Shown here: piece by piece, positions 43,745 to 55,619 of the stretch
Position numbering within the stretch: the first letter of the stretch is position 1
Layout: each line of letters opens with the position of its first letter
Origin: Zingiber officinale
Lineage: Eukaryota; Streptophyta; Magnoliopsida; Zingiberales; Zingiberaceae
Length of the DNA stretch: 64,000 nt
Reading direction: 5' to 3'
NCBI RefSeq assembly: GCF_018446385.1
Contig: NC_055991.1
Location: 95,339,712-95,403,711, forward strand
Made by a program: the position numbers and the translations under genes
Notes under the pieces: model-generated
Database searches by the model: none
The model's input: the letters and a program-made list of their open reading frames with translations, nothing else
Told to the model about the DNA's origin: nothing

Positions 43745-46700
43745 CTAGGAACCTGGAAGGAAAGCCATGGCATCACAGGAATCTTCGCCACTTGCTAGGC
43801 TAGAGGATTCCTTCAGATGGTTGTCTTCGATACAAGCTGTTCTAGATCTGCCAGACCTTGACTTGATATTATTGCCCACGGGAAAAGGCTCCTACAGTGC
43901 AAAAATAAAAATAAAAAAGAATTGGTCAAGAATATGGAATAAACCCTCAATCCATGAGGTAACTCCTGAAACACGCACACTCATGACGCAACATGACCAG
44001 ACTATGGAATTAGAGGAAGCTAAGTTCTATATGTAACTATTTCAGATTGGTTACACTTACATGTGTTTCTTGAATGAACTGTTTCACAGGTAGTGAGATA
44101 TGAGTACAATAATAAAACAATTTTCATTAGTTCCAAAATTTTAGGTCCACTACAAGGACCTTTCCTTCAGCTCTACGCAAGGCTAGACAAGCCCCATCTT
44201 TTTAAGGCAAGTTGGATGTGTATGATAAGCAAAATAAACCAAACGTAGGCCTATTGGGTGTAATAGTGCTAGCCACATCCAAAAAATTAGACATCATCAG
44301 AAAGGCTACTCCATATAATGCTTGCAAAGCATGCCACAATAGTACAATTGTTAAAATATAGTTTCTTTGTCTTAAAAAAAAAAAATCAAAGGCCAATGGA
44401 GTTCAAGTTTTATGAGATCCCTTTCTACCTTTGTGCACTCCTGATGTTTTAGTTTCACAAGAAGGAACGGGCATGCATACATCTGATGTTTCATTCTCTC
44501 AATTTCTAATTTTCAACTCTTGGCCAAGCTCAAGGTAGTTAAACATCACTTGTAGAATGGGTCATGTAAGTTCTCAAGAGCCATCTGTCAAATAAAATAC
44601 ATAGCACACTTTTCTAGTGAACTCAGTTTTTCAGTTCAACTATGATTAAAAAGGTGAACAACGTGGTACTCTAATATAGACTATAATCCATATTGTCACT
44701 AAGAAATTAATTAATATAAGCAACCCTTAATACCATAGTTTCCATCTTCCACCTAACAAGCAACAAATACAAATAAGGTCCAAGTTTCTGTGTTTTGTTC
44801 ATTATGATATTTCAGTCCTAGTTAGATAACAATGATATTTATTTTATGTTAATAATATCATAGCTTCAAAGATATAGGCAACTTCGTAGAGTTTCATCAC
44901 ATGGTTGCAAATCATTCATGTCAACTATCTTTCAGTGTTTCTTATTAATCTTTCAAGATTAGAAAATCAAGTTAATGAACTCATTTTCACTAGTCAATGA
45001 TAAACTTTTTGCCAAGCAGACATTCCAATAGAAATAAAAAAATAAACCATTGACAGAAATAAAGTATGAAGATGATTCTGAGAGAACACAGCTGATATAT
45101 CCAATCTGCTATAAATTTGCATCGTCTGCATCATCAAAAAACAAAAGTGCTAGCCATTTTGATTGGACAGGACCAAACTAAGAAGTCATAATGGTTGAGA
45201 TTGGAAAAGAAATCCCAATCCTTATGCTCTACTTTTAGCTATTTCAGTCGTGGCTTCAGATAACTTGTAATTGGGTTCATATTTTGGAACGTTATGTAAA
45301 TAATAACTAATTCATGCTCTTTCAAAGTCTGTTTGATGGAAGCTGTAGTAAATGGCAATCATACCTGATCCCCAGCATTAGGACCGTCTGTGTGGAAGAG
45401 GATAGGACGACATCGTTTATCCTCATTCATCAGACTTGAGTTTTGAAAATGAGCAATAAGAGCAGCTTTTCCTTGGATTCTAGCATATGCAAGAGATGCA
45501 ACTTTCTCGCTATTAAACTTTTCCCATTTCTTACCATTAAATGACTGCAGATTTTTTTTTCAAAAATAAAAGAAAGAAAAGGATTAAACACCTATGCAGA
45601 AAAAGATTAGTTGTAATGCTTACAAATAAAGGAAATACAGATGCAATGAAGCCACAGATAGCAAAAGAAGCCATATAAAGAATATCCTGAAAAAAACAAT
45701 CTCAATGCCTGCTATCGAAATAACAGACTATAGTGAAGTGGATCTTTTGGCATGTTAAAGATGTAAATAAAATACAAGTGCTCCAATATTGAGTAAATTG
45801 AACATATAAGAAAAACAAAACACCAAAAGAACTAACTATTCAGTATCCTGTGAGATTTATCAGACCTGATAGAACACAATGATATGTTGAGGGTTGGTCA
45901 TGTTTATGAACGCATAACCAACATTGCATTTGTTCTGAAAGAAGAAGATTTATTAAAACAATTAGTCAGTTTACAGAAAAGAAACTAATGCACACTAGTA
46001 GCTTACTCAGGATACTGGATTTACCTTGAAATCAATTGGCAAATAGATGAAATCATATGTTCCATGATGATTTTCATCAATTGCAGCCAAGAGCATCTTA
46101 GAAGTGTACCTAAGAAACCAGGAAAAGGATCTTAAGGAAAAGGACATCAAGCAAAATATCTGTGTTTCTTTACAGAAAAAGGAAATTAAAAATAAAGCAG
46201 TTACAAAAGAATTCAGCAGCATACTTGTTGGGGATGTTTTTTATCATTAGTGTCGTGCGAGAATCTTCACCACGTATAATTCGCTCAATATCAAGTTCAA
46301 ACTGCTTCTTACTATCGCTCTGATTTGAATTTGCATCATTTCTCCTGTTCCTAATTCGCTCAGCAGGGACATCAAAAGAATTGGGCATAGGAAATATATG
46401 GTTCCTTCCATGATAAAATTGCCCCCTATTCTGAGATGAAGGAATTCCAATATGTGCCGCAGATATAGAAGGTTCAATACAATTTCCAGCAGCATGAGAA
46501 AATATGTTATGAGAAGCAAGCTCTAGCCAATGTAATTGAGAAATTGCAGAAAGTCCCATGCTACCAAGAGATCCAGGGTGAAAAGCATGGGGCTCCATGG
46601 AATCTCCAGAGTAGGCATATCTTCTATCCCAAAGTGATGGATTGAGAGCAGGTGCAGATCCAACATGATGATGCGTAGGAAGGACTGTGTTGAACATGTG

Positions 46701-49700
46701 AGATTGCCCACTAGGAGATCCATAGATCTGTGATTGATGATGGGTAGGAATGCTGTTTACCAAAGAAAGTGAGTTCTTCCAAAAGACTGGGTTAGGGGAT
46801 TTGTCCTGGTGTGCATTTTCATTACTCCAAACATGCTGATTTCTAGAAAGAGAGCAGCTTCCATTTGTAGGAAGTCCAAAAGCTGAAAGGGAAAAAAAAT
46901 ACACATTTGATAACTACCATGCAAACAATGTAACATTAGTATGAATCTCAAGGATAACTACAATTTCTAATGTGTCAAAACTCTAAAATCAACTTCTTCA
47001 TGTAACTTGGAGATAAATGACAAGGTACTGGAAATATCATTACCTACAGAAGTCATTTAAAACTAAACAAATTATGCACAAATATTAGTGGCATCCAGTA
47101 GCTTGATGACAGATATTTCTCAGATTAGTACCTTGATTAGTATCAAAACAATCTCCAGCTAAGCTACCAGAGCATATTGTTTGTATATTCCTTTTATTAA
47201 TACCTTCAGCAGGTCTAGAGATGACTCCAACACCCATGGCTCGAGTACTTGGGCTGTATGGGTTGCCATTTTTCATTCCATTGTCATAATTTGGAAGAGA
47301 GTGAGGATGGAGAGCAGGCATATCTTGAAATCCAAAACTCATCTGTCCCAGAGAAAGGTTCATGTCACCTTGAACTGGTTGATTGGTGCGATTACAATTT
47401 GATGCAATTGATTTAGGGGAAGGAAGATTCGGTGGTATGCTAGGTAAACTTCCATTGAATTTAGCTTCCACAATAGAAATAGATGGGGCTTGTGCAGATT
47501 TAAAATCCTGGATAGTTCCATTTTCAAAACTGCTGCCAAACAAGGATGATCCTAGAAACATTGACATCGGATTTGCTATCAGTCGAAGAAATTCCAACTG
47601 AGGAGCAACAGAAAGCAAGTTTTGGAATCAAAAGCCTTTCAGAAAACTCACCAAAGCACCCAGGGCAGCCAGACAAAGATTCATTAGGGCTTCCGAAGCA
47701 GAATCCATTTAGTTCTTTCTGCCCCATCTCTTGGGGTATCTTGTTCATCAAACTGGCGCAGAATCATAAACAAAATTTTAAAAAACAAACAAACTGATCT
47801 TATTGCAAGAATAGCTGATGAAAGGTATCAGAGTTAACTTAAGATCATAAATAAGAACACAGAAGTACTTCAATTCTTCAACTTCTTTTTTTTAGTTCAA
47901 TTCAGTACCATCATGAAATATTTGCAAGAAACAAATACCATAGCTTTAACTCAAATACCCAAATGTTTAGATAAAAATATTTTTGATCACAGAATCAAAC
48001 AAATGAACTCGTCTTCAAATGTACCCCCATAAAAGCAGCAGATCAACTATCAAAAACATAGTTGCATGGATCAGAGGCATAATCAACTACAATCAGTGCC
48101 CTTCAATTTATTAACGATATCCTTTTGTAAACATATGCTAGGGAGTAAAGCATATAATCAGACAATTCCTTTAGAGCATCCTTTTCTTATACAACTTAAG
48201 AAACACACTACTACCAACTTGAATCACAAGGATCACATTTTAGTTTCCATCCAAAGAACAGATACTCGAACAAAAGAAAGAATTCACATTTTACAACTAA
48301 GGAGGCAATAAGTTATCATGAAAACTAGTAAAAGTTTCATTATTAAAATCTTAATTCGAAATTAAAATTGCTATAAAAAATTGTCTAAATAGAAACTAAC
48401 ATTTAGAATGTCAAAAATATTGAACTGATAATCTAGGTTGCTCAAGAATAACTAGATAATATGTGAATTTAGATTTAATTGGTATCCCAATGAAGAAATA
48501 AAATTAAAGTTATGCTTATTTCAGTGTAACACAGAAAAACTATAACTCTTAGCTATTGAGAGAAAATATGCTGACTTAAACTTGCATAAAACTTCTCAAA
48601 TAACTATCAAAAACAAACTGTTTTCTTTTCATTTCAAAAGAACAGAAGAACCCAATGCACAAACCAAGAACAAGTCCAAAGTTCAACAATGAAAATGATT
48701 TCATGAACCTTGCCATACAAAATGATTATCAAATTGTACTAGAACTGAACCAGGGAAGTAAAAGGATACTATTAGGTGAGTCTAAAGTGACAACACAGTC
48801 AAGGTTTGGAAAGGCAATTCAGGTGATAGGCAATCAACCCACTCTATAATGCATATGTAGTATGCAAGAGATATATGCAATATCTACCACAATAATTAAA
48901 AATATTATTTGATATTTTTAATTATTTTGGTAAAGTTGTTGCTTTGTGACCAAAAGGTCCCGGGTTCGAATCTTGGAAACAACCTCTTGCAAAAAGAAGA
49001 ATAAGGTTGCGTACAATGAATCCTTCCCCGGGACCCCGTATAGCGGGAGCTTCGTGCACCGGGCTGCTCTTTTTATTTGAAAAAAAATGAAGAAGAAGTC
49101 ATTCAACATAGAATAAAAATCAATCCATTCAATTTATAATTACAAAAAGAAAAATATGTGTCAATCATACAATATAAAACTCATTAATTTTATTAATAGC
49201 ATGCATATAATTAATTATAAAAATGTTTATCATTTGGAAACAAATGTTTGAGCTAACATTTCCTAGATATGTGCTACCACATCAAAAGTTTTGTTCAGTT
49301 TTTCACAATCACAAAGATAAGTCATTTTTAGCGGAGGAAAATCATCTCAAATTTTTTACTAATCTCTGGATTATCAAATGAATTGTATTATCTTTTTCCT
49401 TGTCACCGCATAGATGGCCCGCCAAGCCGCCTATGCATTGAAACTGCCTAAAGAGAATGTACATCACACATATGCAATCCAGTCCCTATCTAAAATGCTG
49501 CCTTTTAGAACACTAATAGTAACATTGAATCAGATTGGTGTTAAGATCGAGTATTCAGTAGAATCAGATTGGTGCTAAGATTGAGTATTCAGTAGAATCA
49601 GATTGGTGTTAAGAATCTTAGTGACCATGCCTTCCTGCCTAGTCATTGCATGCTCTCTTTTTTTTCTTCCTTTTTTTCCTTTCATTTTCAATCTTTTGAG

Positions 49701-52700
49701 TCATCACATTAGACCTAAGCCTAAATAGGTATACAATAAGGTAACATATAAGATGACCTGACTAGAATTATAATGCACAACAAGGTAAAATATCATTCCT
49801 TATATTAATACTAAATCACAACATAAAATCAGCATCTAACAACTCTTTAGCATTATAAAAATTCAGATAAGATACTGCAAATAGATCTTGATCTTCAACA
49901 AGTGCATTTCGCAAAACACAAGAAACTGAAAATAAGTTTATATATCTGCTAGATTATTACTAGTTTTCTTTTACTTATTGCAAGCACTAGGAGATTACCA
50001 ATTAAAAGACAAAGAATCTACAAAATCTCATAATTGGGGTGATAGGAAGGCAGCCAGAATTTTTAGCTAGGTCTTCAGGAGCAGGTGAATGCAATAAGTG
50101 ATCATCACACCAAATAAGACAGTTAATCAATAATACAAAAATAAGCATTTTTATTGCTAATATTACTACACAGATATGTTACTTTACTAAGCTACCTAAA
50201 AATCTGGGTAATATATAAACTCAAGCCATGTTTGTATTTATTATCTAATATCAACTACATCCATCTTATCCCTCTATTGAGCTCCTGCACAACTCTATAC
50301 AAGGCTATATCATTAGCAGCATTCAAATTAGTTTCATCATTTTTGTTGTCATTAATGTTTCATTAAATTCCCTCAACCTTTTACATATTCCAATTGATAG
50401 ATATACCTCTTCCAATTATAGAATCTACTGGTTGTTTTTAAACATGACCATACCATCTCAGTATGTTTTATCTTATTTTATTATTTATTAGAGATGCACC
50501 AAAATGCTCTCAAACAATTTTATCTTTTTTTTTAATAACTTCATATATTAATCTTATCTTTCACTACTCGCTGTATTAATGATTTATCATCCCACTAAGT
50601 GAGATTGATTATATGGGTCCTCGCACGGGATCAATCTCATACTATATCCTCATATATATTTAAATGAATTTTATCATATTTTATTGTTGCCAAATAAGTC
50701 TTTTTTTGGTCTCTCTCTTGATTAATGTGCATATTCGTTATGATCTTACATCACCTAACTAGGGTATTTATTAGTCACCTAAGTACATAATTTTCCTTTT
50801 AACATATTGGGCCCTAATTTTTTATACATATTGCTTTTTAATAGCCAAACACTTCAAGTATGGTAGGTACGATCATAATCTTATAAAATTTTCCTTTTAA
50901 CCTTGAGAAAATGACGAGATTAACTCTGGTCATTTTCCCAGCGTAATCAAGCATATAAAAATCATATAAAGAATAGGATGTAACAGGATGATGTTTAGAG
51001 ATATGAGAGAATAAGATAGGTGGAGTAATACCACTGTCTTCCATCTCCAGTGCAGCTAAGCCCAAATTTAATTTTTTGGCCACCAATATCACTCCAATTA
51101 AGAGCATGAAGAGCAGCTTCAGCAGCTCTAATATCATAAAATTCTATGAATTTGTGATTATGCTGATATGGAGTATCTAGAATCTGTATAGTATTAATAA
51201 AGGATTAATATAAGCAATGCATGATTATGATATTAAAATATGAATTTTAGAACTGCAAGCTAATGTAATAAAATTTAATCAGGATAGCTGCATAACCTCT
51301 TTTATTTCACCATAAACACCAAATATTTGATGAAGCTCATCATTTATAACTGAGGAATCGAGGTTGGACACAATAAGTGTCCCCTGATTTATATCTTGCT
51401 CAGAAGGATTGTCCTAGTAAGAATGAACATAGTACATTAATATTCACAACTACAGCATCTGTTTACATCTCAAATGAAACAATGCAAATGAACTCCTCTA
51501 GTTACATAGAAGAAACATATATACTATACAGACCTTGCTGGGGCTTTTACATGTGTAACAGGAATAAACATAAGTGATCAGGGATCATTCAGAGCAAAGA
51601 ACAATAACAATAATAAAGGTGAAGATGAAGACTTTGATAACTTGCTTTTCACATCAACACTAAATGATGTTTGCAAAAGATCAATAGGCATATAATTCCT
51701 GTATATGTAAGGTTGACAATGGATTGCAAATTCCGGCTAGAAGTAGAACCATTCTTGCATGATCATAAGTATGAAAGACCAATCAAAAGTTCAGTTCTTT
51801 CATGATTTAGTTACAGAGAATATACAAGTTATAAGGAGTAGAGTTGATCGCACAATTGAATGAACCAACTCACATCTCTTCCTGGTGTGCATATCCATTC
51901 AGTTTCGACCTTAGGTTTCTAATTTTGAAACTTCAGCTATACAAACAAATTAAACAAAAAGAAAAAAAGAACAAAAATTTGATCAAGTGATGAAATACAC
52001 GGTGAGGTTCCCTCTGAATGATATAATGAACTGTAACAAAATTAAAACAGTTAACAAATAAGACAGAAGTTACCTTTGGAATAGAGAAGTGTATATCAAG
52101 CTTTCGACCCCTCAATGGCTTATTTTGAAGTTCTTGCATTGCATTTTGTGCTGCCCTTAGATCATAGTACGAAATCATAACAAAACCGCGATGCTTGCAA
52201 GTGGTATAAAGTGTTCGTATGTCACCATATTGCTACAGAAAACATAAAACTCATTATCAATCTAAGGGCAATATTGAAGCCAATCAATTAAAGAAATACA
52301 CATCTGAAGCAAAATATCACCTCAAACAAAGTCCTCAGCTCTGAATCCTCTGCATTACTGTTGATATTTCTAACAAAAAGAGTTCTTGAAGGATGTTCAC
52401 CAAATGGATGTTTGCCAGAAAATGGACCAACTAGACCCCCTTGTTGGCCATTTGAAGCCCTTCTTCCAGCAAAATCAGATGGTTTATTGACATTGAGATT
52501 ATCATCATTTTCAAGTTCCATTCCGCCACCACAGTAAAATATGTCATCATCAATGTCATTTCTACCATTGAGTTCACTATTTCCAACATCATCAATAACA
52601 CCAGAAAGTAAATCATCGTCATCAGGAAGTAGGTTTCCAATAGTTTGAGCTTCAATTTCCTTCATCGATTCAAAAGGTTCATCTTCACCATAGTTCAAGT

Positions 52701-53315
52701 TGATTGAATCAATAGATTGCACTAAAGACGAAATGTTTGATGACAACCTTGCTGCAAAAAAATTAGCAACAGTAAACAGATTCAATCTTAAAGCAAAGCA
52801 TTCCAGGGCAACCAAAGATAAGTCTCTGAAGAATAAGCTTATTTGAAAAGAAAATCTATGACTCATTCAGCCAAAGTGTATGGAATGGAAATAAAAAATT
52901 ATCTTAATTATCTTAGAAAGAACTTAGTCTTTGAAAGTAATGTAATCTAATTTATATGTTAAAAAAAACTATAAGAGAAAAGCGCACCTTTTTTGTCAAA
53001 TATCTTCGAAAAGGAGCAGGAGAAAAGTCCATTCTCATAGTGTGAGCCACTGATATCCCTTGTGTTTCCTTCACAACATATTGAAGAAGGAAGAGACAAC
53101 AGATCAGCCTGTGGAACAGCAGCATGGCTAGTAACTCTTGGAGTAGTAGATATGCTGGTGAATTTCTGTGGTTCCATCAGACCATATCCGATATTTAATT
53201 TAGTCTTCAAGTCATTAGGAATCCAACTCTTTGAAAGTTCTGAGAGTTCAGGGGGGCTGGATGGAGTATTATAAAGTGCATCTAGTGAAGAAGAAACAGA
53301 CTTACTTCCTGACAT
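43745..53315 (-). CDS. Mei2-like RNA-binding protein (three RRMs), 12 coding exons
   Basis: Coding exons: 53315-52988, 52751-52321, 52232-52074, 51413-51297, 51183-51035, 47752-47652, 47551-47132, 46882-46225, 46109-46025, 45934-45866, 45544-45365, 43891-43745; 947 residues, phases close. RRM1 is about 231-306 (SRTLFVRNINSN; HRGFVMISYYDLRAAQNAM), RRM2 about 316-385 (GTLIVSNLDSSV). The Mei2-specific C-terminal RRM is about 776-905 (TTLMIKNIPNKY; NVGYAFINMTNP; FNGKKWEKFNSEKVASLAYA; MNEDKRCRPILFH). Family members bind RNA and act in meiosis and growth control. Length fits plant AML/OML proteins. Odd points are a diverged end of RRM2, a weak GTGGTA donor there, a 3.3-kb intron with a SINE, and an extra exon-like segment at 45625-45687. 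The first coding exon is entered from a 5'-UTR exon through an acceptor at 53330. Confidence 0.93.
45625..45687 (-). other. Unassigned 63-nt exon-like segment in Mei2-like intron
   Basis: On the coding strand: a strong T-run ending TTTCAG, then 63 open bases, then GTAAGC. Inclusion would add 21 in-frame, very hydrophobic residues (DILYMASFAICGF...) between VFYQ and SFNGKKW in the C-terminal RRM. Family alignments known to me join these directly, so it is left out of the main model. Confidence 0.4.
48929..49074 (+). mobile_element. Au-type SINE, 5'-truncated, in Mei2-like intron 5
   Basis: Begins at GGTAAAGTTGTTG within the tRNA-like head and carries box B GGGTTCGAATC, body and GCTTCGTGCACCGGGCTGC end with T run. 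No clear target duplication. Antisense to the host gene. Confidence 0.88.
49527..49616. repeat. 34-bp tandem repeat, about 2.6 copies
   Basis: GAATCAGATTGGTGTTAAGA starts at 49527, 49561 and 49595, with one or two differences. Inside the 3.3-kb Mei2-like intron. Confidence 0.85.
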
Positions 53316-54226
53316 TTGTTGCCTTTTGTCTGCAATTTTAACAGAAAACCAATTGCATTCATGCCCATGATTTATAGTAAGAACGAAGAACAAATAATGA
53401 CCAGAATATGGCAAATATCAGTGAACAAACAACTGAAGACATACACACACTAATACACGATATCCTGAATTTATTCATATTAGGAAAAAAAGCACATAAC
53501 TTGTGCTAATACTTTTATATCCAAGAGGATGCATATTGCAAGTACTAGAATATAGTAGGACCAAGCAGAACCTAGTAAAAATGAGCCTAATTTTAGACTG
53601 CTAAATATGGAAATAGAAACCTAATTGAAAAAAAGATGATAACAGAAACAACTGAGCATAACCTAGCAGTTGCTGAAATGGTGATCTTTTGGCAGAGTGC
53701 AGAATGATCTTAAAGATATTTCAAGGTAACAGTTGACAATCTCCTAAAAAACAACATATGCTAAGAAACTGGGAATTGAATGTGCAAACAATTGACATTA
53801 AGATGACAATTTTGATGCTCCATCGAAATTCCACTAGGTGGATAAAGAGAAATCTTCAGGAAAACAATACAAATAGTAGTTTGGAAAATAAAACAAAGCC
53901 TAAACTCCTTATCATCAGATCTACAATAATGACAACTTGTTTTTATAAATATGGCTTATAATTTTTTTTATAACTGTCCCAACCTATCATGACTGAAATA
54001 CAATTTGTTTCTTTTGATACAAAATATGACAACTTGTTTTTATAAGCACATGAGAGATATTTGCCAAGCCAAGAACTAAACATTTTCATAAGAAGAATCC
54101 ATGACAAACTAAATAATAAAAATATATGACTTTAGGTGAGGCGGTGACTTTAGGTCCTATGCAGGTACCTATCACCATTGTCATTTTAAGAATTCGCCAA
54201 TCAGGAAAATTTAAGGAATTAAATAA

Positions 54227-54306
54227 AAAAAAATGGCAACCCGGTGCACGAAACTCCCGTCATGCGAGGTCGCGGGGAAGGATTCATTGTACGTAACCTT
54301 ATTTAA
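54227..54306 (-). mobile_element. Au-type SINE, strongly 5'-truncated, perfect 17-bp target duplication
   Basis: Only the last about 75 bases of the SINE (AAGGTTACGTACAATGAATC onward, minus strand) plus tail. Bounded by TTTAAGGAATTAAATAA at 54210-54226 and 54307-54323, identical over 17 bases. Lies in the 5'-UTR intron of the Mei2-like gene. Confidence 0.88.
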
Positions 54307-55143
54307 TTTAAGGAATTAAATAACAAGATATAAATTATTATTTAAGGAATACATATTTCCTGATTAATTCAAGTATCTTAGAGCTCTAAAATACATGTTC
54401 ATAAGAATGCGTTAAGTAGCAGCTAAAAGTTAAGTCGGTTGTTACAAACAAGGTCTTGGCTTAAGGGTTAAAACCCTTTCTCTCTGTGATAAAGGTTCTA
54501 GTTTTGAAAACTTATGGAGGTGATTTCCAATTAAAGGGTCCAGGTATTATTCAGGAGGGAGGCATGCTTCTCTATTTTATAAGAAATAAGAAAAAGAAAG
54601 AAGACGCAAATGTTAACTCGCTAGCTGCATGCAGCTCAGACAAAAGCGAAGTTCAGAATGAAATCTAAATGGAGAGAGTGGCTCGTTGATCCATGGTGTT
54701 AGTAGGATCCTAATTTAAACACCCGGACTTTATTCTGGCGTCCCTGTCTACTTTCCCTATGCTCTTGGTCGAATAACCCAACAAGGCGATTGGATACATA
54801 AGGAGACAAAACAACTAATCGAGAAGAACCACAAATCAATTTGTATATTTTTTTCCCCCGAATCAGGCAAATTGAATGTGCTGAATAAGATCGCAAGAGA
54901 AGTATTGAGATCCTCGCAGTAATTGAACACCAAGAACTAATGGGGTTAAAAAGAAACAGAAAACGCAGAATAACAGCAAAATACACCTACTCTCGGGCTC
55001 GAAATTTCGCCACTGATCTCAAATAAAAAAAACGAACTTTTCACGCCAATTGCAAGCCGTCACAGATGAATATGACAACTCCAGCAAGAAATTCAAACCC
55101 CAAGAGGGAAAAAAAAATCAAGTGGAGAAGAATGGTTCTCACC

Positions 55144-55420
55144 AAACGATTGTCGTTTCTTCCTCTGCTTGCCAACAACCTCCGGAAACAGCACAGGGCA
55201 AGGGAGTCGAACGCTGGCTGCATATAAAAAACATTGATCCACGGGGGAGGGGAGAGGAATAGATTACGCCATAAGGCAAGGAGGCGGCCGCCAGGGGGAA
55301 TCCCCTACGGGATCACCTCGGCACCCGTGCCGTGCGCGAGCGTCCAACCTCTCCGATGCCCACCCCTCCCCCCTCTCCTTTTCCCCTCCTATGCAAGCAA
55401 GAACGCCACGCTCCTCCCGC
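55144..55420 (-). other. Probable 5'-UTR exon of the Mei2-like gene
   Basis: Ends at a good donor (CGTTTG|GTGAGAACC, exon end 55143/55144), which pairs with the acceptor at 53330 before the first coding exon. A TATATATAT block at about 55437-55447 (minus strand) could be its TATA element. The right border is a guess. GC-rich, with short ORFs in several frames that are not supported. Confidence 0.45.
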
Positions 55421-55619
55421 CCGCAGCAACCAAAAAATATATATACATATTTTTTTTTAAAAAAAAAAATTCCCCTCTTTCTCTCCCACTCAAATACAAA
55501 GCCTCGTATCGCGTGCTTCCGCTGGGATCTGTCACAATTGTCGGCCTTACAAAATTGAAAACCACGGCGATCCACCGCTCCCTCCGGCAAGCGAAGGGAA
55601 GCGGATGGAAGTAGAGAAG

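Noticed and set aside
43767-44036. Plus-strand 89-codon ORF
   Set aside because: Antisense shadow of the last Mei2-like exon, whose minus-strand frame is continuous with the RRM exons.
46247-46723. Two minus-strand ORFs of 66-90 codons
   Set aside because: Alternate-frame shadows of the 658-bp Mei2-like exon.
50400-50900. Possible LINE or other transposon fragment in the Mei2-like intron
   Set aside because: Contains an inverted pair around GAGATTGATTATATGGGTCC / GGGATCAATCTC, but no ends, tail or coding piece could be established.
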